From positions 1,240,001-1,304,000 of the forward strand of contig NZ_JANQBQ010000001.1 of NCBI RefSeq assembly GCF_024723825.1: a DNA stretch of 64,000 nt, given 5' to 3'. Below, piece by piece: positions 10,799 to 20,200 of this stretch. The position numbers and the translations under genes were made by a program. Numbering within the stretch: the stretch's first letter is position 1; each line of letters begins with the position of its first letter. Source of the DNA: Romboutsia lituseburensis. GTDB taxonomy: Bacteria > Bacillota > Clostridia > Peptostreptococcales > Peptostreptococcaceae. Below the pieces are notes generated by a model that saw only the letters and a list, made by a program, of their open reading frames with translations, did no database searches and was not told the origin of the DNA.

Positions 10799-11698
10799 CT
10801 ATTTAAATATTTCCATAGATATATATTTTTCAATTCCATCAGGAGCAATTGTAACTATTTTTTTATCAGAATATATTTTAGATACTTTCAAAGCACCTAT
10901 AACATTTGCACCCGAAGATAATCCGACTAATATACCTTCTTTCTCAGAAAGCATTCTGACACCTTCAAATGCTTCATCATCTTTTATAGTTAAAACCATG
11001 TCAACTAGTGATTCATCGTAATTTTTAGGTATAAATCCAGCTCCAATACCCTGAATTTTATGAGATCCACTGATACCTTTTGATATAACTGGCGAATTTT
11101 CAGGTTCTATAGCTACTATAATTACATTTGGATTTTTTTCTTTTAAATATCTTGCAACTCCAGTTAATGTTCCTCCAGTACCAACACCACATACAAACAC
11201 ATCCAAGTCTTTTACTTGATTTAATATTTCAACTCCAGTCGTTTTATAATGACCATATGGGTTATCTTCATTTTCAAATTGATTTAAACTTTTATAATGT
11301 TTATTTTCATTTAAAAGTTCTTGTGCTTTTTTAATGGATCCGCTCATTCCACGTTTTCCTTCTGTAAGTACAAGTTTTGCCCCATAAGCTTTCATCAACT
11401 CTCTTCTTTCTATACTCATAGTCTCTGGCATAACTATTATCACTTCATAACCTTTTAACTTACCTATCATTGCTAGTGCTATCCCGGTATTGCCACTTGT
11501 TGCTTCAACTAGTACATCACCTTTTTTCAAAACCCCTCTTTTTTCCAATCCATCTATCATAAAATATACAGCTCTATCCTTTATACTACCTCCAGGATTA
11601 TATTTTTCTAATTTTATATATATACTTGAACTTTCTAATTTATTTAATTTAAGCATAGGTGTATTACCTATCATTTCTAATATACTCTCATTCACCAT
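10799..11698 (-). CDS. cysK: Cysteine synthase (O-acetylserine sulfhydrylase) CysK
   Basis: A PLP enzyme of 299 residues that makes L-cysteine from O-acetylserine and sulfide. The PLP lysine is in [10 protein letters not shown] near residue 40. [13 protein letters not shown] binds the substrate carboxylate and [13 protein letters not shown] binds the PLP phosphate. The frame is open to 11725, but GGAGGTAG places the start at the ATG at 11698. It is the first gene of the cysK-cysE pair. Two identical-design palindromes overlap its promoter, so a dedicated repressor probably controls it. It is slightly shorter than many CysK proteins and could equally be called CysM-type. Confidence 0.93.
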   Translation of the reverse strand: MVNESILEMIGNTPMLKLNKLESSSIYIKLEKYNPGGSIKDRAVYFMIDGLEKRGVLKKGDVLVEATSGNTGIALAMIGKLKGYEVIIVMPETMSIERRELMKAYGAKLVLTEGKRGMSGSIKKAQELLNENKHYKSLNQFENEDNPYGHYKTTGVEILNQVKDLDVFVCGVGTGGTLTGVARYLKEKNPNVIIVAIEPENSPVISKGISGSHKIQGIGAGFIPKNYDESLVDMVLTIKDDEAFEGVRMLSEKEGILVGLSSGANVIGALKVSKIYSDKKIVTIAPDGIEKYISMEIFK

Positions 11699-11718
11699 AT
11701 AACTACCTCCAAATTTTA

Positions 11719-11772
11719 TTATCAAAATGATAATGATAAGTTTATTATATTATTATCATTTTGATAATGCAA
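11719..11772 (-). promoter_or_regulatory. cysK promoter with two TTATCA-N3-TGATAA operators
   Basis: Minus-strand TTGCAT (11772-11767), 17 bp, TATAAT (11749-11744) forms the promoter. A palindrome TTATCA-AAA-TGATAA covers 11719-11733, at the start of the transcript, and TTATCA-TTT-TGATAA covers 11753-11767, inside the spacer and -35. Their centres are 34 bp apart. The arrangement is that of a repressor bound at two sites. The regulator is unknown; a CymR-like Rrf2 protein or a Fur-family protein are the obvious candidates. Confidence 0.72.
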
Positions 11773-11900
11773 CTATATAATTTTATTTATATAATATTTT
11801 TTAATTTTTATATCCTATTTATAAGCTAAACATATTGAAAAAAGTACATTTTGTTAAATATATATTTTTTTCAAAAAGAAATGTTTTTATATATAATAAA

Positions 11901-11928
11901 AAATACCTGAAATATATTTCAGGTATTT
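11901..11928 (-). terminator. Intrinsic terminator after the Nudix gene
   Basis: AAATACCTGAAA and TTTCAGGTATTT form a 12-bp stem with a 4-nt loop, just downstream of the Nudix stop, with T-rich sequence on the minus strand. Confidence 0.87.
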
Positions 11929-11933
11929 TTATA

Positions 11934-12539
11934 TTAATTAAATAATGTATCTCCCATGCTAGCAAACATTTGAAGCATCAAATATGATTTTATATCTATA
12001 ATTTCATCACTTTTTAAAATTTCTTTTGCTTCTTCCTTAGAGATAAGCATTGATTCTATATCTTCATCATCTTCTAAAAACTCATTACTCAGTTCTCCTT
12101 CACATGTACAGTACACAAATGCTACTGATTCATCTGTCATTCCAGGTGATAAATAAACTTTTTGTCTACTTTTTACATAATTTATTTTCAAAAGATCTAA
12201 TCCTGTTTCTTCCTTAAGCTCTCTAGCTACTGTACTTTCCATTGATTCATCATTATCCACAAGTCCAGCTGGAAGTTCATATATATAGTTATTTATAGGC
12301 ACTCTAAATTGCTTTATCAAAACTAATTTATTTTCTGATTCATGAAAAGCTGCTATTACTACAGCATCAATCTTATCCTCTTTTTCTTCTAAGTAAACTT
12401 CTTTTAATTCATCTTCATTTTTTCTTGATGCAACCATCCAATGTCTATCTTCATTTTGCTTATTTCTATATTCAACATCATATAGACCTACAAATTTAGT
12501 CTCAACTAAGGTCTTTACATCTTTAATTTTGTTATTCAC
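11934..12539 (-). CDS. Nudix hydrolase, ADP-ribose pyrophosphatase-like
   Basis: A cytoplasmic hydrolase of 201 residues. The Nudix box is complete: GLVDNDESMES followed by ARELKEETGL (G-x5-E-x7-REL-x2-EE-x-G-L) near residues 107-129, giving the metal-binding glutamates. Upstream LIKQFRVPINNYIYELPAG matches the ADP-ribose pyrophosphatase subgroup, which cleaves ADP-ribose and similar dinucleoside sugars. The start is a GTG behind AAGGGAG. It is a single gene with its own terminator. The exact substrate cannot be known from sequence. Confidence 0.9.
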   Translation of the reverse strand: MNNKIKDVKTLVETKFVGLYDVEYRNKQNEDRHWMVASRKNEDELKEVYLEEKEDKIDAVVIAAFHESENKLVLIKQFRVPINNYIYELPAGLVDNDESMESTVARELKEETGLDLLKINYVKSRQKVYLSPGMTDESVAFVYCTCEGELSNEFLEDDEDIESMLISKEEAKEILKSDEIIDIKSYLMLQMFASMGDTLFN

Positions 12540-12673
12540 TTAATCTACTCCCTTCAATTATTTCAGTTACTATACTAATTTTTATTATAACAATAATTTA
12601 TTTTTTTATCATTAATTTTAAATTTATGATATATTTATATAAAAGTTACACTTAAGATTGAAAGGAGATTTTT

Positions 12674-12946
12674 ATGTATAATTTAAATTTCAAATATGTT
12701 TTTCTTTATATTTTAATTATAAATTTCATAGGATTTCTATCTATGTATATAGATAAAAAAAGAGCTATAAATAATCAATTTAGAATAAGTGAGAGAACAC
12801 TTTTATTATTAAGTATACTCGGAGGTAGTATTGGTTCTTTTGTTGGAATGCATAAATTTAGACATAAAACTAAAAAGAGAAAATTTACAGTAGGTATACC
12901 TCTAATATTTATCATTGAATCTTTTTTAATAATTCAAATAATATAA
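12674..12946 (+). CDS. DUF1294 small membrane protein
   Basis: A 90-residue membrane protein with three hydrophobic segments (about 8-25, 45-60 and 74-90). Conserved features are the first helix ending in YIDKKRAINNQFRISERTLL, then GGSIGSFVGMHKFRHKTKKRKF, which is the signature of the DUF1294/YsdA family. AAAGGAGA precedes the ATG. The function of the family is unknown. It is a lone plus-strand gene in a minus-strand neighbourhood and shares a bidirectional terminator with the deacetylase gene. Confidence 0.88.
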   Translation: MYNLNFKYVFLYILIINFIGFLSMYIDKKRAINNQFRISERTLLLLSILGGSIGSFVGMHKFRHKTKKRKFTVGIPLIFIIESFLIIQII

Positions 12947-12960
12947 TAATTAAATTAAAT

Positions 12961-13000
12961 AAAAAATGGTGTAAAAGAGTTATCTTTTACACCATTTTTT
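12961..13000. terminator. Bidirectional terminator, DUF1294 gene / deacetylase gene
   Basis: AAAAATGGTGTAAAAG and CTTTTACACCATTTTT form a 16-bp stem around AGTTAT with A/T runs on both sides. It lies between two convergent genes. Confidence 0.9.
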
Positions 13001-13007
13001 ATTTAAA

Positions 13008-13949
13008 CTATGCTAATGTTTTAAATTCATATCCATTGTCTTTGAAATATTTTATTATCTCTGGTAGTGCTTTTGCAGTTTCTTCTTTTCCGTAAGTGTC
13101 ATGCATTAGTATTACTACCATTTCTTTACCTTCAGCTGTTTTTTTAGCATGTTCTGCTAATTCGCTTGCATTTTTCTTTCTTCCTTCTGCATCTGCATTT
13201 AAAGCATTCCAGTCTATAGATGCCATATTATTTTCATTTAAGTAAGCATCTAATGTATCCATACCTTTCCAAGACATATGTCCTCCTGGACATCTTAAAA
13301 CTCTTGTAGAGAAATATGGACTTATTACTCTTTTTAATATTTCATCTGTCTTATTAAAATCTGCTAAGAAATTATCTAAATTAAGAGTTCTACCAGGATA
13401 TAAATATTTATAATCATGACTGTATGAATGATTTGCTATTGCATTCCCTTCATCAAAAGCTCTTTTAACAAGTGCTTCTGCAGGTTTTCCACCTCTTTCG
13501 ATATTTTGACCAGTTACAAAGAATGTTGCCTTAACATTATTTTGCTTTAATGTATCCAATATTTGTGGTGTTACTGTTGTTGAAGATCCATCATCAAATG
13601 TTAAAAATACTATTTTTTCTCCGTTGTTTGTATAATCATAAGTTTTTAGTTTTTCTGAAACTTTTAGTGCATCATATGAGTACTGCTTAGCATCATGGTT
13701 AACTCCGACCATTCTCTTTTTAGCTTCTTCTTCTTCTTTACGTTTTTTTTCAGCTGCAATTCTTTCAGCCTCTGCTTTTTTCTCTTGTACTATTTTTTCT
13801 TCTTTCTTTTCAGCGATATAAGATGTAGTTGCGCCTACTCCCTTTACTCCTAAAAATATAACTAACAGTGCTGCAACTGCTGTTATTCCTAATTTTTTTG
13901 GATTTAATTTCTTTTTCTTTTTACCAAAGTTTATTTTTTGATTAGCCAT
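13008..13949 (-). CDS. Membrane-anchored polysaccharide (peptidoglycan) deacetylase
   Basis: A 313-residue protein anchored by one N-terminal helix (LGITAVAALLVIFLGVKGV) with a Lys-rich cytoplasmic tail. An EKKAEAERIAAEKKRKEEEE coiled linker then leads to a NodB/CE4 domain. Metal and catalytic motifs are TFDDGS (Asp pair), NHSYSHDY (His pair), the RCPGG motif and LMHDTYGKEET near the end. CE4 enzymes remove acetyl groups from N-acetylglucosamine or N-acetylmuramic acid, which lowers lysozyme sensitivity. The frame is open to 13988, but AGGAGGGGG places the start at 13949. No operon partner is visible. Confidence 0.9.
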   Translation of the reverse strand: MANQKINFGKKKKKLNPKKLGITAVAALLVIFLGVKGVGATTSYIAEKKEEKIVQEKKAEAERIAAEKKRKEEEEAKKRMVGVNHDAKQYSYDALKVSEKLKTYDYTNNGEKIVFLTFDDGSSTTVTPQILDTLKQNNVKATFFVTGQNIERGGKPAEALVKRAFDEGNAIANHSYSHDYKYLYPGRTLNLDNFLADFNKTDEILKRVISPYFSTRVLRCPGGHMSWKGMDTLDAYLNENNMASIDWNALNADAEGRKKNASELAEHAKKTAEGKEMVVILMHDTYGKEETAKALPEIIKYFKDNGYEFKTLA

Positions 13950-14179
13950 TAAGCTCCCCCTCCTCTGTCCTATTTTGTCGTTTTTCAATCTATTAATTAT
14001 TATATTATTTTTTTAAAAAATGTCCACTAGATAAAAATTACAGTTTTGTATCCAAACTAAACAAGCTATTTTTACGTCTAGCTACATTTTTATTTAAATT
14101 GTACCACAAAAAGACTTTTTTTATTTTTCTTATACAAGATTCATCGTATCACAACTTAATTTTTTTTACAATTAAAAAC

Positions 14180-14212
14180 AGGTAATTAATTCTTAATAAG
14201 AATTAATTACCT
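14180..14212 (-). terminator. Intrinsic terminator after the NCS2 permease gene
   Basis: AGGTAATTAATTCTTA and its complement AAGAATTAATTACCT form a long AT-rich stem. The minus strand continues with GTTTTTAATT. It lies 9 bp past the permease stop. Confidence 0.8.
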
Positions 14213-14220
14213 ATACTACT

Positions 14221-15540
14221 TTAATGCATTATTCCCATTGATATATTCATAATAAAACTTAATATAAATAAAGCTGTAAGTATATACATCGGAACAGATA
14301 CTTCTTTACCTCTTCCAGAAGCCAATTTTAAAACAGTATATACTATAAATCCTAAAGCTATACCATTTACTATATTATAAGTAAGAGGTATTAGTGCAAC
14401 TATAAATATTATAGATATGTTATCTATTAAGTCCCCTTTTTTCATATCAAAGAAAGTTTGTATCATCAAAAATCCTATAAATATTAATACACTACTTATT
14501 ACTCCATCAGGAATTAATTTAAGTATAGGTATTAAAAATAGCGATGCTAAGAATAATATTCCTGATGTAAATGCAGCTATCTTTCCTTTTGCGCCTGCAC
14601 TTATACCTGAGAAATTTTCTGCAGCAACAATTGTTGGGCTAGTTCCAAACATACCTGCTATCATATTTGATATTCCTGCTATTGTAAATGGTTTTTGGAA
14701 TTCATCAATTCTTCCTATAGCTTCCATTTGACCATATAAAATTCCCATATTTTCAAATACAATAACAATAGTTATAGAGAATACTGCAACTATAAATGGT
14801 ATTGTTAAAATATTTTTAAACGACATAGCTAAAAATACATCTGTAAATGCACCTATGTTAAATGATGCAAAATCTAAATTACTTAAACTTGTAACTCCCA
14901 TAAATAAAGCTAATATAGTTCCTGCTATTATACTTATAAGTAAATTTCCACCTACATTTCTAGCATTTAAAACTAAAATAATTAAAAGTGTAACTATACT
15001 TAATAATGTTTCTTTTTGAGTAATATCTCCAAGTGCTACCATAGTATTTTCATTTGAAACTACAAGGCCACTTTTTTGTAAACCTATAAATAAAATAAAG
15101 AACCCTACTCCAACAGTTATTGCATGTTTTAAATTACTTGGAATTGACTTCATAAGTATTGGAGTTATTTTAGTACTTGCAATAATAGTAAATATTATCC
15201 CACTTATAAATACAGCTCCTAAGGCATCTTGCCATGGTAGCCCTATTGAATTTACTATTGTGTAAGTAAATAATGAATTAATACCCATACCAGGCACAAC
15301 TATGAATGGCGTGTTTGAAAATAGACCTATTAACACAGTAGATATACTACATGTAAGTATTGTTGCTATCATAGCAGCATCTGGATTAATACCAGCATCA
15401 GACAATATAAGTGCATTTGTCATTATAATATATACACTTGCTATAAATGTAGTTACTCCTGCTAATATTTCTGTTTTTAGATCTGTTTTGAATACGTTCG
15501 CTTGATTTTGTTCTAAATTATTTGGTAATCTTTCGTTCAT
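14221..15540 (-). CDS. NCS2 family purine permease (guanine/hypoxanthine type)
   Basis: A 439-residue membrane transporter of the NCS2/AzgA-like group, with about 13 hydrophobic segments. Characteristic pieces are the N-terminal KTEILAGVTTFIASVYIIMTNALIL, NTPFIVVPGMGINSLFTYTI, ISNMIAGMFGTSPTIVAAENFSGI and the short polar tail. Members close to PbuG/PbuO move guanine, hypoxanthine or adenine with protons. No purine riboswitch or PurR box is seen upstream; instead the leader has an unusual run of G triplets. The gene is monocistronic. Confidence 0.9.
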   Translation of the reverse strand: MNERLPNNLEQNQANVFKTDLKTEILAGVTTFIASVYIIMTNALILSDAGINPDAAMIATILTCSISTVLIGLFSNTPFIVVPGMGINSLFTYTIVNSIGLPWQDALGAVFISGIIFTIIASTKITPILMKSIPSNLKHAITVGVGFFILFIGLQKSGLVVSNENTMVALGDITQKETLLSIVTLLIILVLNARNVGGNLLISIIAGTILALFMGVTSLSNLDFASFNIGAFTDVFLAMSFKNILTIPFIVAVFSITIVIVFENMGILYGQMEAIGRIDEFQKPFTIAGISNMIAGMFGTSPTIVAAENFSGISAGAKGKIAAFTSGILFLASLFLIPILKLIPDGVISSVLIFIGFLMIQTFFDMKKGDLIDNISIIFIVALIPLTYNIVNGIALGFIVYTVLKLASGRGKEVSVPMYILTALFILSFIMNISMGIMH

Positions 15541-15547
15541 TCCTCTT

Positions 15548-15576
15548 CCCTCGTAAAATATGTCCCTCGCCCACCC
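15548..15576 (-). promoter_or_regulatory. G-triplet-rich leader next to the NCS2 permease start
   Basis: The minus strand reads GGGTGGGCGAGGG at 15576-15564, then 13 nt, then GGG at 15550-15548 inside the ribosome site. Four G triplets in a genome this AT-rich are striking and could in principle fold as a two-layer or three-layer G-quadruplex with one long loop. Function is not shown. Confidence 0.35.
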
Positions 15577-15650
15577 ACATTAATTATGCTTCTATATATT
15601 ATCATTTTTTTTGATGTAAGTCTATATTCTGACATATTTTTACCTCTTTC

Positions 15651-15686
15651 TGTCAATATTTTTCATTTTAATGTCAATATTTTTCA
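15651..15686. repeat. Two direct repeats of TGTCAATATTTTTCA, 21-bp period
   Basis: Perfect 15-bp copies lie at 15651-15665 and 15672-15686, two helical turns apart, 110-145 bp upstream of the NCS2 permease start. On the minus strand each copy ends in TTGACA, so one copy may double as a -35 element. They could be binding sites for a regulator of purine uptake. Confidence 0.55.
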
Positions 15687-15733
15687 AATATATTAATTCA
15701 TTATTATTTTGAGTTAAATAAAAAAAATAATAC

Positions 15734-16114
15734 CTAATCTAAAATAAAATTTTGTAAATACCTAAATAACTCCAAATCTTCTTCTACTATAGCTATTACT
15801 TCATCATTTGCCTTTATGAAAAAATAGCCACTTAACTCTTCATCTTCATTCAATTCAAAGTATATATCATCTTTTACAATTGCTTCTTTTTCCTTTTTAA
15901 ATTCGTCATTTAATGAATCTATATTTTGTTCATATAATATTTTTTCTAAAACTGTAGTACCAGAAACTTTTGTAGCCGCTACCATATAAACAGCTAATTC
16001 TTGTATATAAGTTATCAAATTTTCACCATGTAAATGATTCTGTATAAATTTTTTTAGCTTATTATTTTTATTATTTATAGGATACAAATCTATTAATAAT
16101 TCTTCAAAAGTCAT
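15734..16114 (-). CDS. Hypothetical protein, 126 aa, acidic, cytoplasmic
   Basis: I do not recognise a family. The protein is acidic and has no signal peptide or membrane segment. The first 60 residues look helical (FEELLIDLYPIN, ITYIQELAVYMVAAT) and the last 40 alternate in a way that suggests beta strands (DDIYFELNEDEELSGYFFIK, DEVIAIVEEDLELFRYL). AGGGGGTAAGAG precedes the ATG. It is a single gene between the permease promoter region and the VanZ-like gene; codon use is like its neighbours. Confidence 0.72.
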   Translation of the reverse strand: MTFEELLIDLYPINNKNNKLKKFIQNHLHGENLITYIQELAVYMVAATKVSGTTVLEKILYEQNIDSLNDEFKKEKEAIVKDDIYFELNEDEELSGYFFIKANDEVIAIVEEDLELFRYLQNFILD

Positions 16115-16208
16115 CTCTTACCCCCTTATACAGGTATTTTTATTATAATTATGCATGTTGATGTATTAAAATTACTGTATTTGATTTTTTTACATTTTAA
16201 TATAAATA

Positions 16209-16240
16209 AAAAGTGAACTGTTTTTATACAGTTCACTTTT
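16209..16240 (-). terminator. Intrinsic terminator after the VanZ-like gene
   Basis: AAAAGTGAACTG and CAGTTCACTTTT form a 12-bp stem with an 8-nt loop and flanking T run. It starts only a few bases after the stop (16244) of the extended VanZ reading frame, not the current stop at 16312. Confidence 0.87.
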
Positions 16241-16311
16241 TATTTATATTTTAGAATCTGAAATATCATTATTTTTTATTAACTCATTATGATTATCAAC
16301 TGATTCTTTTT

Positions 16312-16782
16312 TTAATTCAGTATCATCTTTCTTTTTTTGTTTCTAACTATAATCAACTTACTTATACATCCTGCTACTAAAACACCTATAAAGGCGCCTG
16401 TCGAATCTACCATAACATCTCTTATTTCTCCACTTCTGCCTAAGACGAATAGTTGATGAAATTCATCTGTACATGCATATAAAAAAGTTAATGAAAATGC
16501 TATAGCGCAAGTTTTTAATATATTTACTTTATTATATTTGTGTAAATATATTAAGATAGCTAAAACAAAAAATAAAAACATGTGAGCAGATTTTCTAATA
16601 ATAAATTCACCAATTTTAATATCCATAAGGTATGAAACTATATCTCCTACAAATGGAATTGGACTTAAAAATGATATAACTCCACCAGATTGGGCTGATG
16701 ATACTGTTGCTGGTTGTGCTGACATATAAAATATAAAACACATCCATAATACAATTAATATGAAATATATTTTTTTCTTCAT
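16312..16782 (-). CDS. VanZ family membrane protein, C-terminus altered by a frameshift
   Basis: A 156-residue protein with four to five hydrophobic segments. The VanZ-type signature is present: MSAQPATVSSAQS after the first helix, RKSAHMFLFFVLAILIYL and ACTDEFHQLFVLGRSGEIRDVMVDSTGAFIG. VanZ-like proteins belong to the cell envelope and one member gives low-level teicoplanin resistance; this one's role is unknown. I start at the ATG at 16782 (GGTG upstream). The frame ends at 16312 just after a run of seven A (minus strand, 16338-16332). With one more A the protein would continue for about 25 hydrophilic residues to a stop at 16244, right at the terminator. Confidence 0.85.
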   Translation of the reverse strand: MKKKIYFILIVLWMCFIFYMSAQPATVSSAQSGGVISFLSPIPFVGDIVSYLMDIKIGEFIIRKSAHMFLFFVLAILIYLHKYNKVNILKTCAIAFSLTFLYACTDEFHQLFVLGRSGEIRDVMVDSTGAFIGVLVAGCISKLIIVRNKKRKMILN

Positions 16783-16878
16783 TCTAATCACCATCCCTAA
16801 AAATAAATAATTTAAATTATATCATACTTTTTAATATTTTTTTCAATTAGATTTTTTAATAAGGTGTTTATTAAAAAT

Positions 16879-16902
16879 AAAGACCCTATAGATAGGGTCT
16901 TT
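16879..16902 (-). terminator. Intrinsic terminator after the M14/CWB2 gene
   Basis: AAAGACCCTA and TAGGGTCTTT form a 10-bp stem with a 4-nt loop followed by a T-rich tract on the minus strand, 20 bp after the final stop of the CWB2 region. Confidence 0.88.
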
Positions 16903-16922
16903 AGATAAAAAATTATTACTTT

Positions 16923-17210
16923 TTACTTTCCTAATAAAGAAATTACTTTATTTATTAATTTATTTTGGATTCCTCCTCCAGCTTTTACTATTGATTTAGA
17001 GCTCTTAGAGTTTAAAATATTTCCTACTATAATTACTGGCGCATTATCTATAGATGCTATTGGTCCTGTTGATAAAGCATCTATTAATTCTTTTCCCTTT
17101 ACTATGTATGCTGTCTCTAAGCCTTTATCATAAAACTTTTCTAGCACTTTATTATCAACACTATTCTGACTACCTATAATATATGCATCTTCTAATTGTT
17201 CTCCTTTCAT
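16923..17210 (-). pseudogene. Detached C-terminal CWB2 part of the M14 protein (frameshifted)
   Basis: This open stretch continues the M14/CWB2 protein in another frame. It reads DAYIIGSQNSV, then a join to NKVLEKFYDKGLETAYIVKGKELIDALSTGPIA and APVIIVGN, which are pieces of the third cell-wall-binding repeat 2. There is no ribosome site for the ATG at 17210. A one-base indel near 17215-17217 (minus-strand AAA in GCATATAAATTGG) would restore one continuous reading frame from 20379 to 16923. Expression as an independent protein is unlikely. Confidence 0.8.
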
Positions 17211-20200
17211 CCAATTTATATGCTGAATTATTTATGTCTTGTTTTTCTGATAAAATTATAGGCATTTTTTTAGTTGCCGATATTGATGAGATAGATAGTG
17301 CATCTGCCTCCCCATTTCCACCTGCAATTATTACATTTTTAATACCCAATCTTTTTATTTCATCTTTAGTTTCTTTAGATAGGCTATGTCCATTAGTTAA
17401 AAGTATCGGTGATTTTTTATAAGCAGCTAATGGTGTTACTGTTAACCCATCTGCTAAAGAATTTCCATTAACTATAACTACCGTATCTGCCTTATCAAAT
17501 TTACTTTGGCTCAATTTGATTGCAGTTTCATATCTATCACTGCCTTCTATAGATGTATACCCTAATTTACTATCTACTGAATCATATATAGCATTTGCAA
17601 TAAGTCTATACGCACCTTTAGTATGTGCTTTATTTGTTATTGTGTTAGCATATAACGTCACTGTCGTATCTTCTAAATCCGTCGTTACTCCCATTGTTTT
17701 ACCTTTAACTTGCTCATTATTTGGCCACCAACCTGATACATAGAAATCATTTTCATTTGAAACTTTAGCAATTTTTTTAACTCCTCTTGGCACACTATTT
17801 ATCCATGAACCATTAGCTGTATATATATACTTTTCATTGTCATATCCACATGTAGCTCTATCGTCTAGATATTCTCCTTTTAACAATCCCTCATGATAAG
17901 AATCTGTTTTACCTAACTTTAATCCTGGTATAACTTTTTCTCCTACATTTACAATTGAGTCTTCTCCTACTCCTAAGTAGTCTACTCCATTTTTTAAATC
18001 TTTAGGATTAACAGCTCCAGTATCATCAATTATTATATTACTATCTTCTAATTTGTTAACTACATTAAACCCTAACTCATTTAAAATAAACTTACTATAT
18101 GATCCAGTTGCATAAACTTTAGGCTCTCTTAATTTTAAAGTTGGAATATCATCTTTAAATAGCTCTACATCTAATGTATATTTTTTAGATATCTCATTTA
18201 AATCTTTTTTATCTATTACATAGTCTCCTTCTTCATTAGTTTTACTATCTTTAGCTAGTATTGATACAGTTTTATTTTTACTTAATAATTCATTTATAGC
18301 CTTTATAGCATCATTATTACTATTTTTTATAATGTATTTGTCATTATTTCCAGTTATTTTAGTTTGTATTTTATCTACTGATTTAATTGACTTTAGCTTA
18401 CCTTTAAATACATCTTTATTTCTAACTTCATAATTATCAAAACCTCTAACATCAGGAAAATTCATGACTATTTCGGCGCACACTTCTTTAAAGTCTGATG
18501 CATTTATTCCATCATACAATACTAAATTTGCATATCCTCTTTTTGCTTGATGCATATCAACCACATAGCTTCCTTTTGGATATATTATATCTCCAATCTT
18601 AGTGTCATTATCTAATACGTCTACTTTTACCCCATTTCTCAATAAATATTTTACTGTGTCCTGAACTTCTGGTATATTTTTTTGAAGCTTATTATCTACA
18701 GGTAGAACATAATACTCAGGGAAGAAATTTTCATTATCTCCTCTTGGTCTTCCTATAGATTCACCTTTAGAGTTTACAAAATATTTATCAGCTTCTCTAT
18801 TATCCTCACCATTAACTCCACGTTTATAATATTCTAATTGACTAATAAATAATTCATCTTTTCCATCTAGTACAAATGATGATGCACCTAATATTGCATT
18901 AACGAATGCATCTACAGAATCTTGATTAAATTCTGGTACTTCTATTGTATGGGACATTGCACCATGGTGAAGTGCATAAGTTCCTATATATGTAGCTGTT
19001 GCATCATCCCATCCACCATTTACACCATAATCTTCAAAAGGTACTTCATAACTATCATACTTAGTATTAGCAATACCAGCATTTCCCATAGCATGTGCTT
19101 GAGCTGTTGCATTTTTAGCAATTAAATCGTATTCATAGTTAGGATCATGTGGTGGTGTACATGGATCTATTAAAAATCCTTTAATAAATCCATGTAAATC
19201 AAGGAATGAAATTGGATTCCACTTAGCTATTTGTTCAACTATACTTAGTGTTTCTACTTGTGTTTGATAACCATTATCTCTGTTTAAATCAAATCCATTT
19301 GCATTGGCTCTTGTATTATAGTATCTACCATCTGGATTTTCAGTTATACTCATAACAAAAATTACATTTTCTAATAAGTCCTTTACATTTAGCTCTACAT
19401 CTATTTCTTTATTGTTTTTATCTATAGTTTTATATTTTATAACATCTTGTGTAGTTAATTTCTTTAATAGTTCTAATTGTGCATCAACCCCTGGAGCTTC
19501 ATCTGCATGTATATTATTTATAAATATAGGTATTTTATAATCTCCAATAGCTTTATTTTTTATTTTTTGTTGTAATTGTTCTGGGTTTTCAAGCATCATT
19601 GGAACTGTGTCATTAAGATATTTATCTACGGAAGATTTATCTTTAGCCATAACTACAAAATGCATATCTCTTCCTTCTGCTGATTTTCCTATAGATTCAT
19701 AATTTAAATATATATTTGATTTGGCATTTTTAAATATTTGTTCTAATTCTGGTTTTAATTCATCATATTTTCTATAACTATCGTATACATTTAACTTCAT
19801 TGTAGTTTTAAAACTTGTATTTGTTGATGTATCTTCTATTTTCAAATCATAATTTCCTATCATATCAGGATATTTAACACGTATAGATCTAGGGCTTAAA
19901 TCTACTGTATTGTATAAAAGGTCTACGTTTAAGTCTCCTGTAATAATACTTTTTAATTTTCCATCTTCAATTTTGACTGGATTTATTTTTAAATTTTCTA
20001 TATTTAAGAAATCTTGTCCACTATAATCTTTCTGATCTGGATTCCAAGTTTTCCATGAACTTATATCCTTTCCCCCAAAAGTCCATTTTAGATTTTCTTC
20101 TTTAACCTCATAATTAAACTCTGCATTTATTTTTATCTTTTCTTTTTGAGTCATGGAAATTAACTTATCACTAACTTTAAGTTTATCTAATAAATAATTT

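Noticed and set aside
11719-11767. Classical Fur box at cysK
   Set aside because: GATAATGATAA is present in one orientation, but the full 19-bp inverted Fur box is not, and the 6-3-6 palindrome explains the symmetry better.
15541-15733. Purine or PRPP riboswitch upstream of the NCS2 permease
   Set aside because: The conserved purine aptamer core and loop sequences are absent.
16332-16338. Programmed -1 ribosomal frameshift in the VanZ-like gene
   Set aside because: In the zero frame the heptamer would be C AAA AAA or A AAA AGA, not a good slippery site, and no downstream pseudoknot is evident; a simple indel is more likely.
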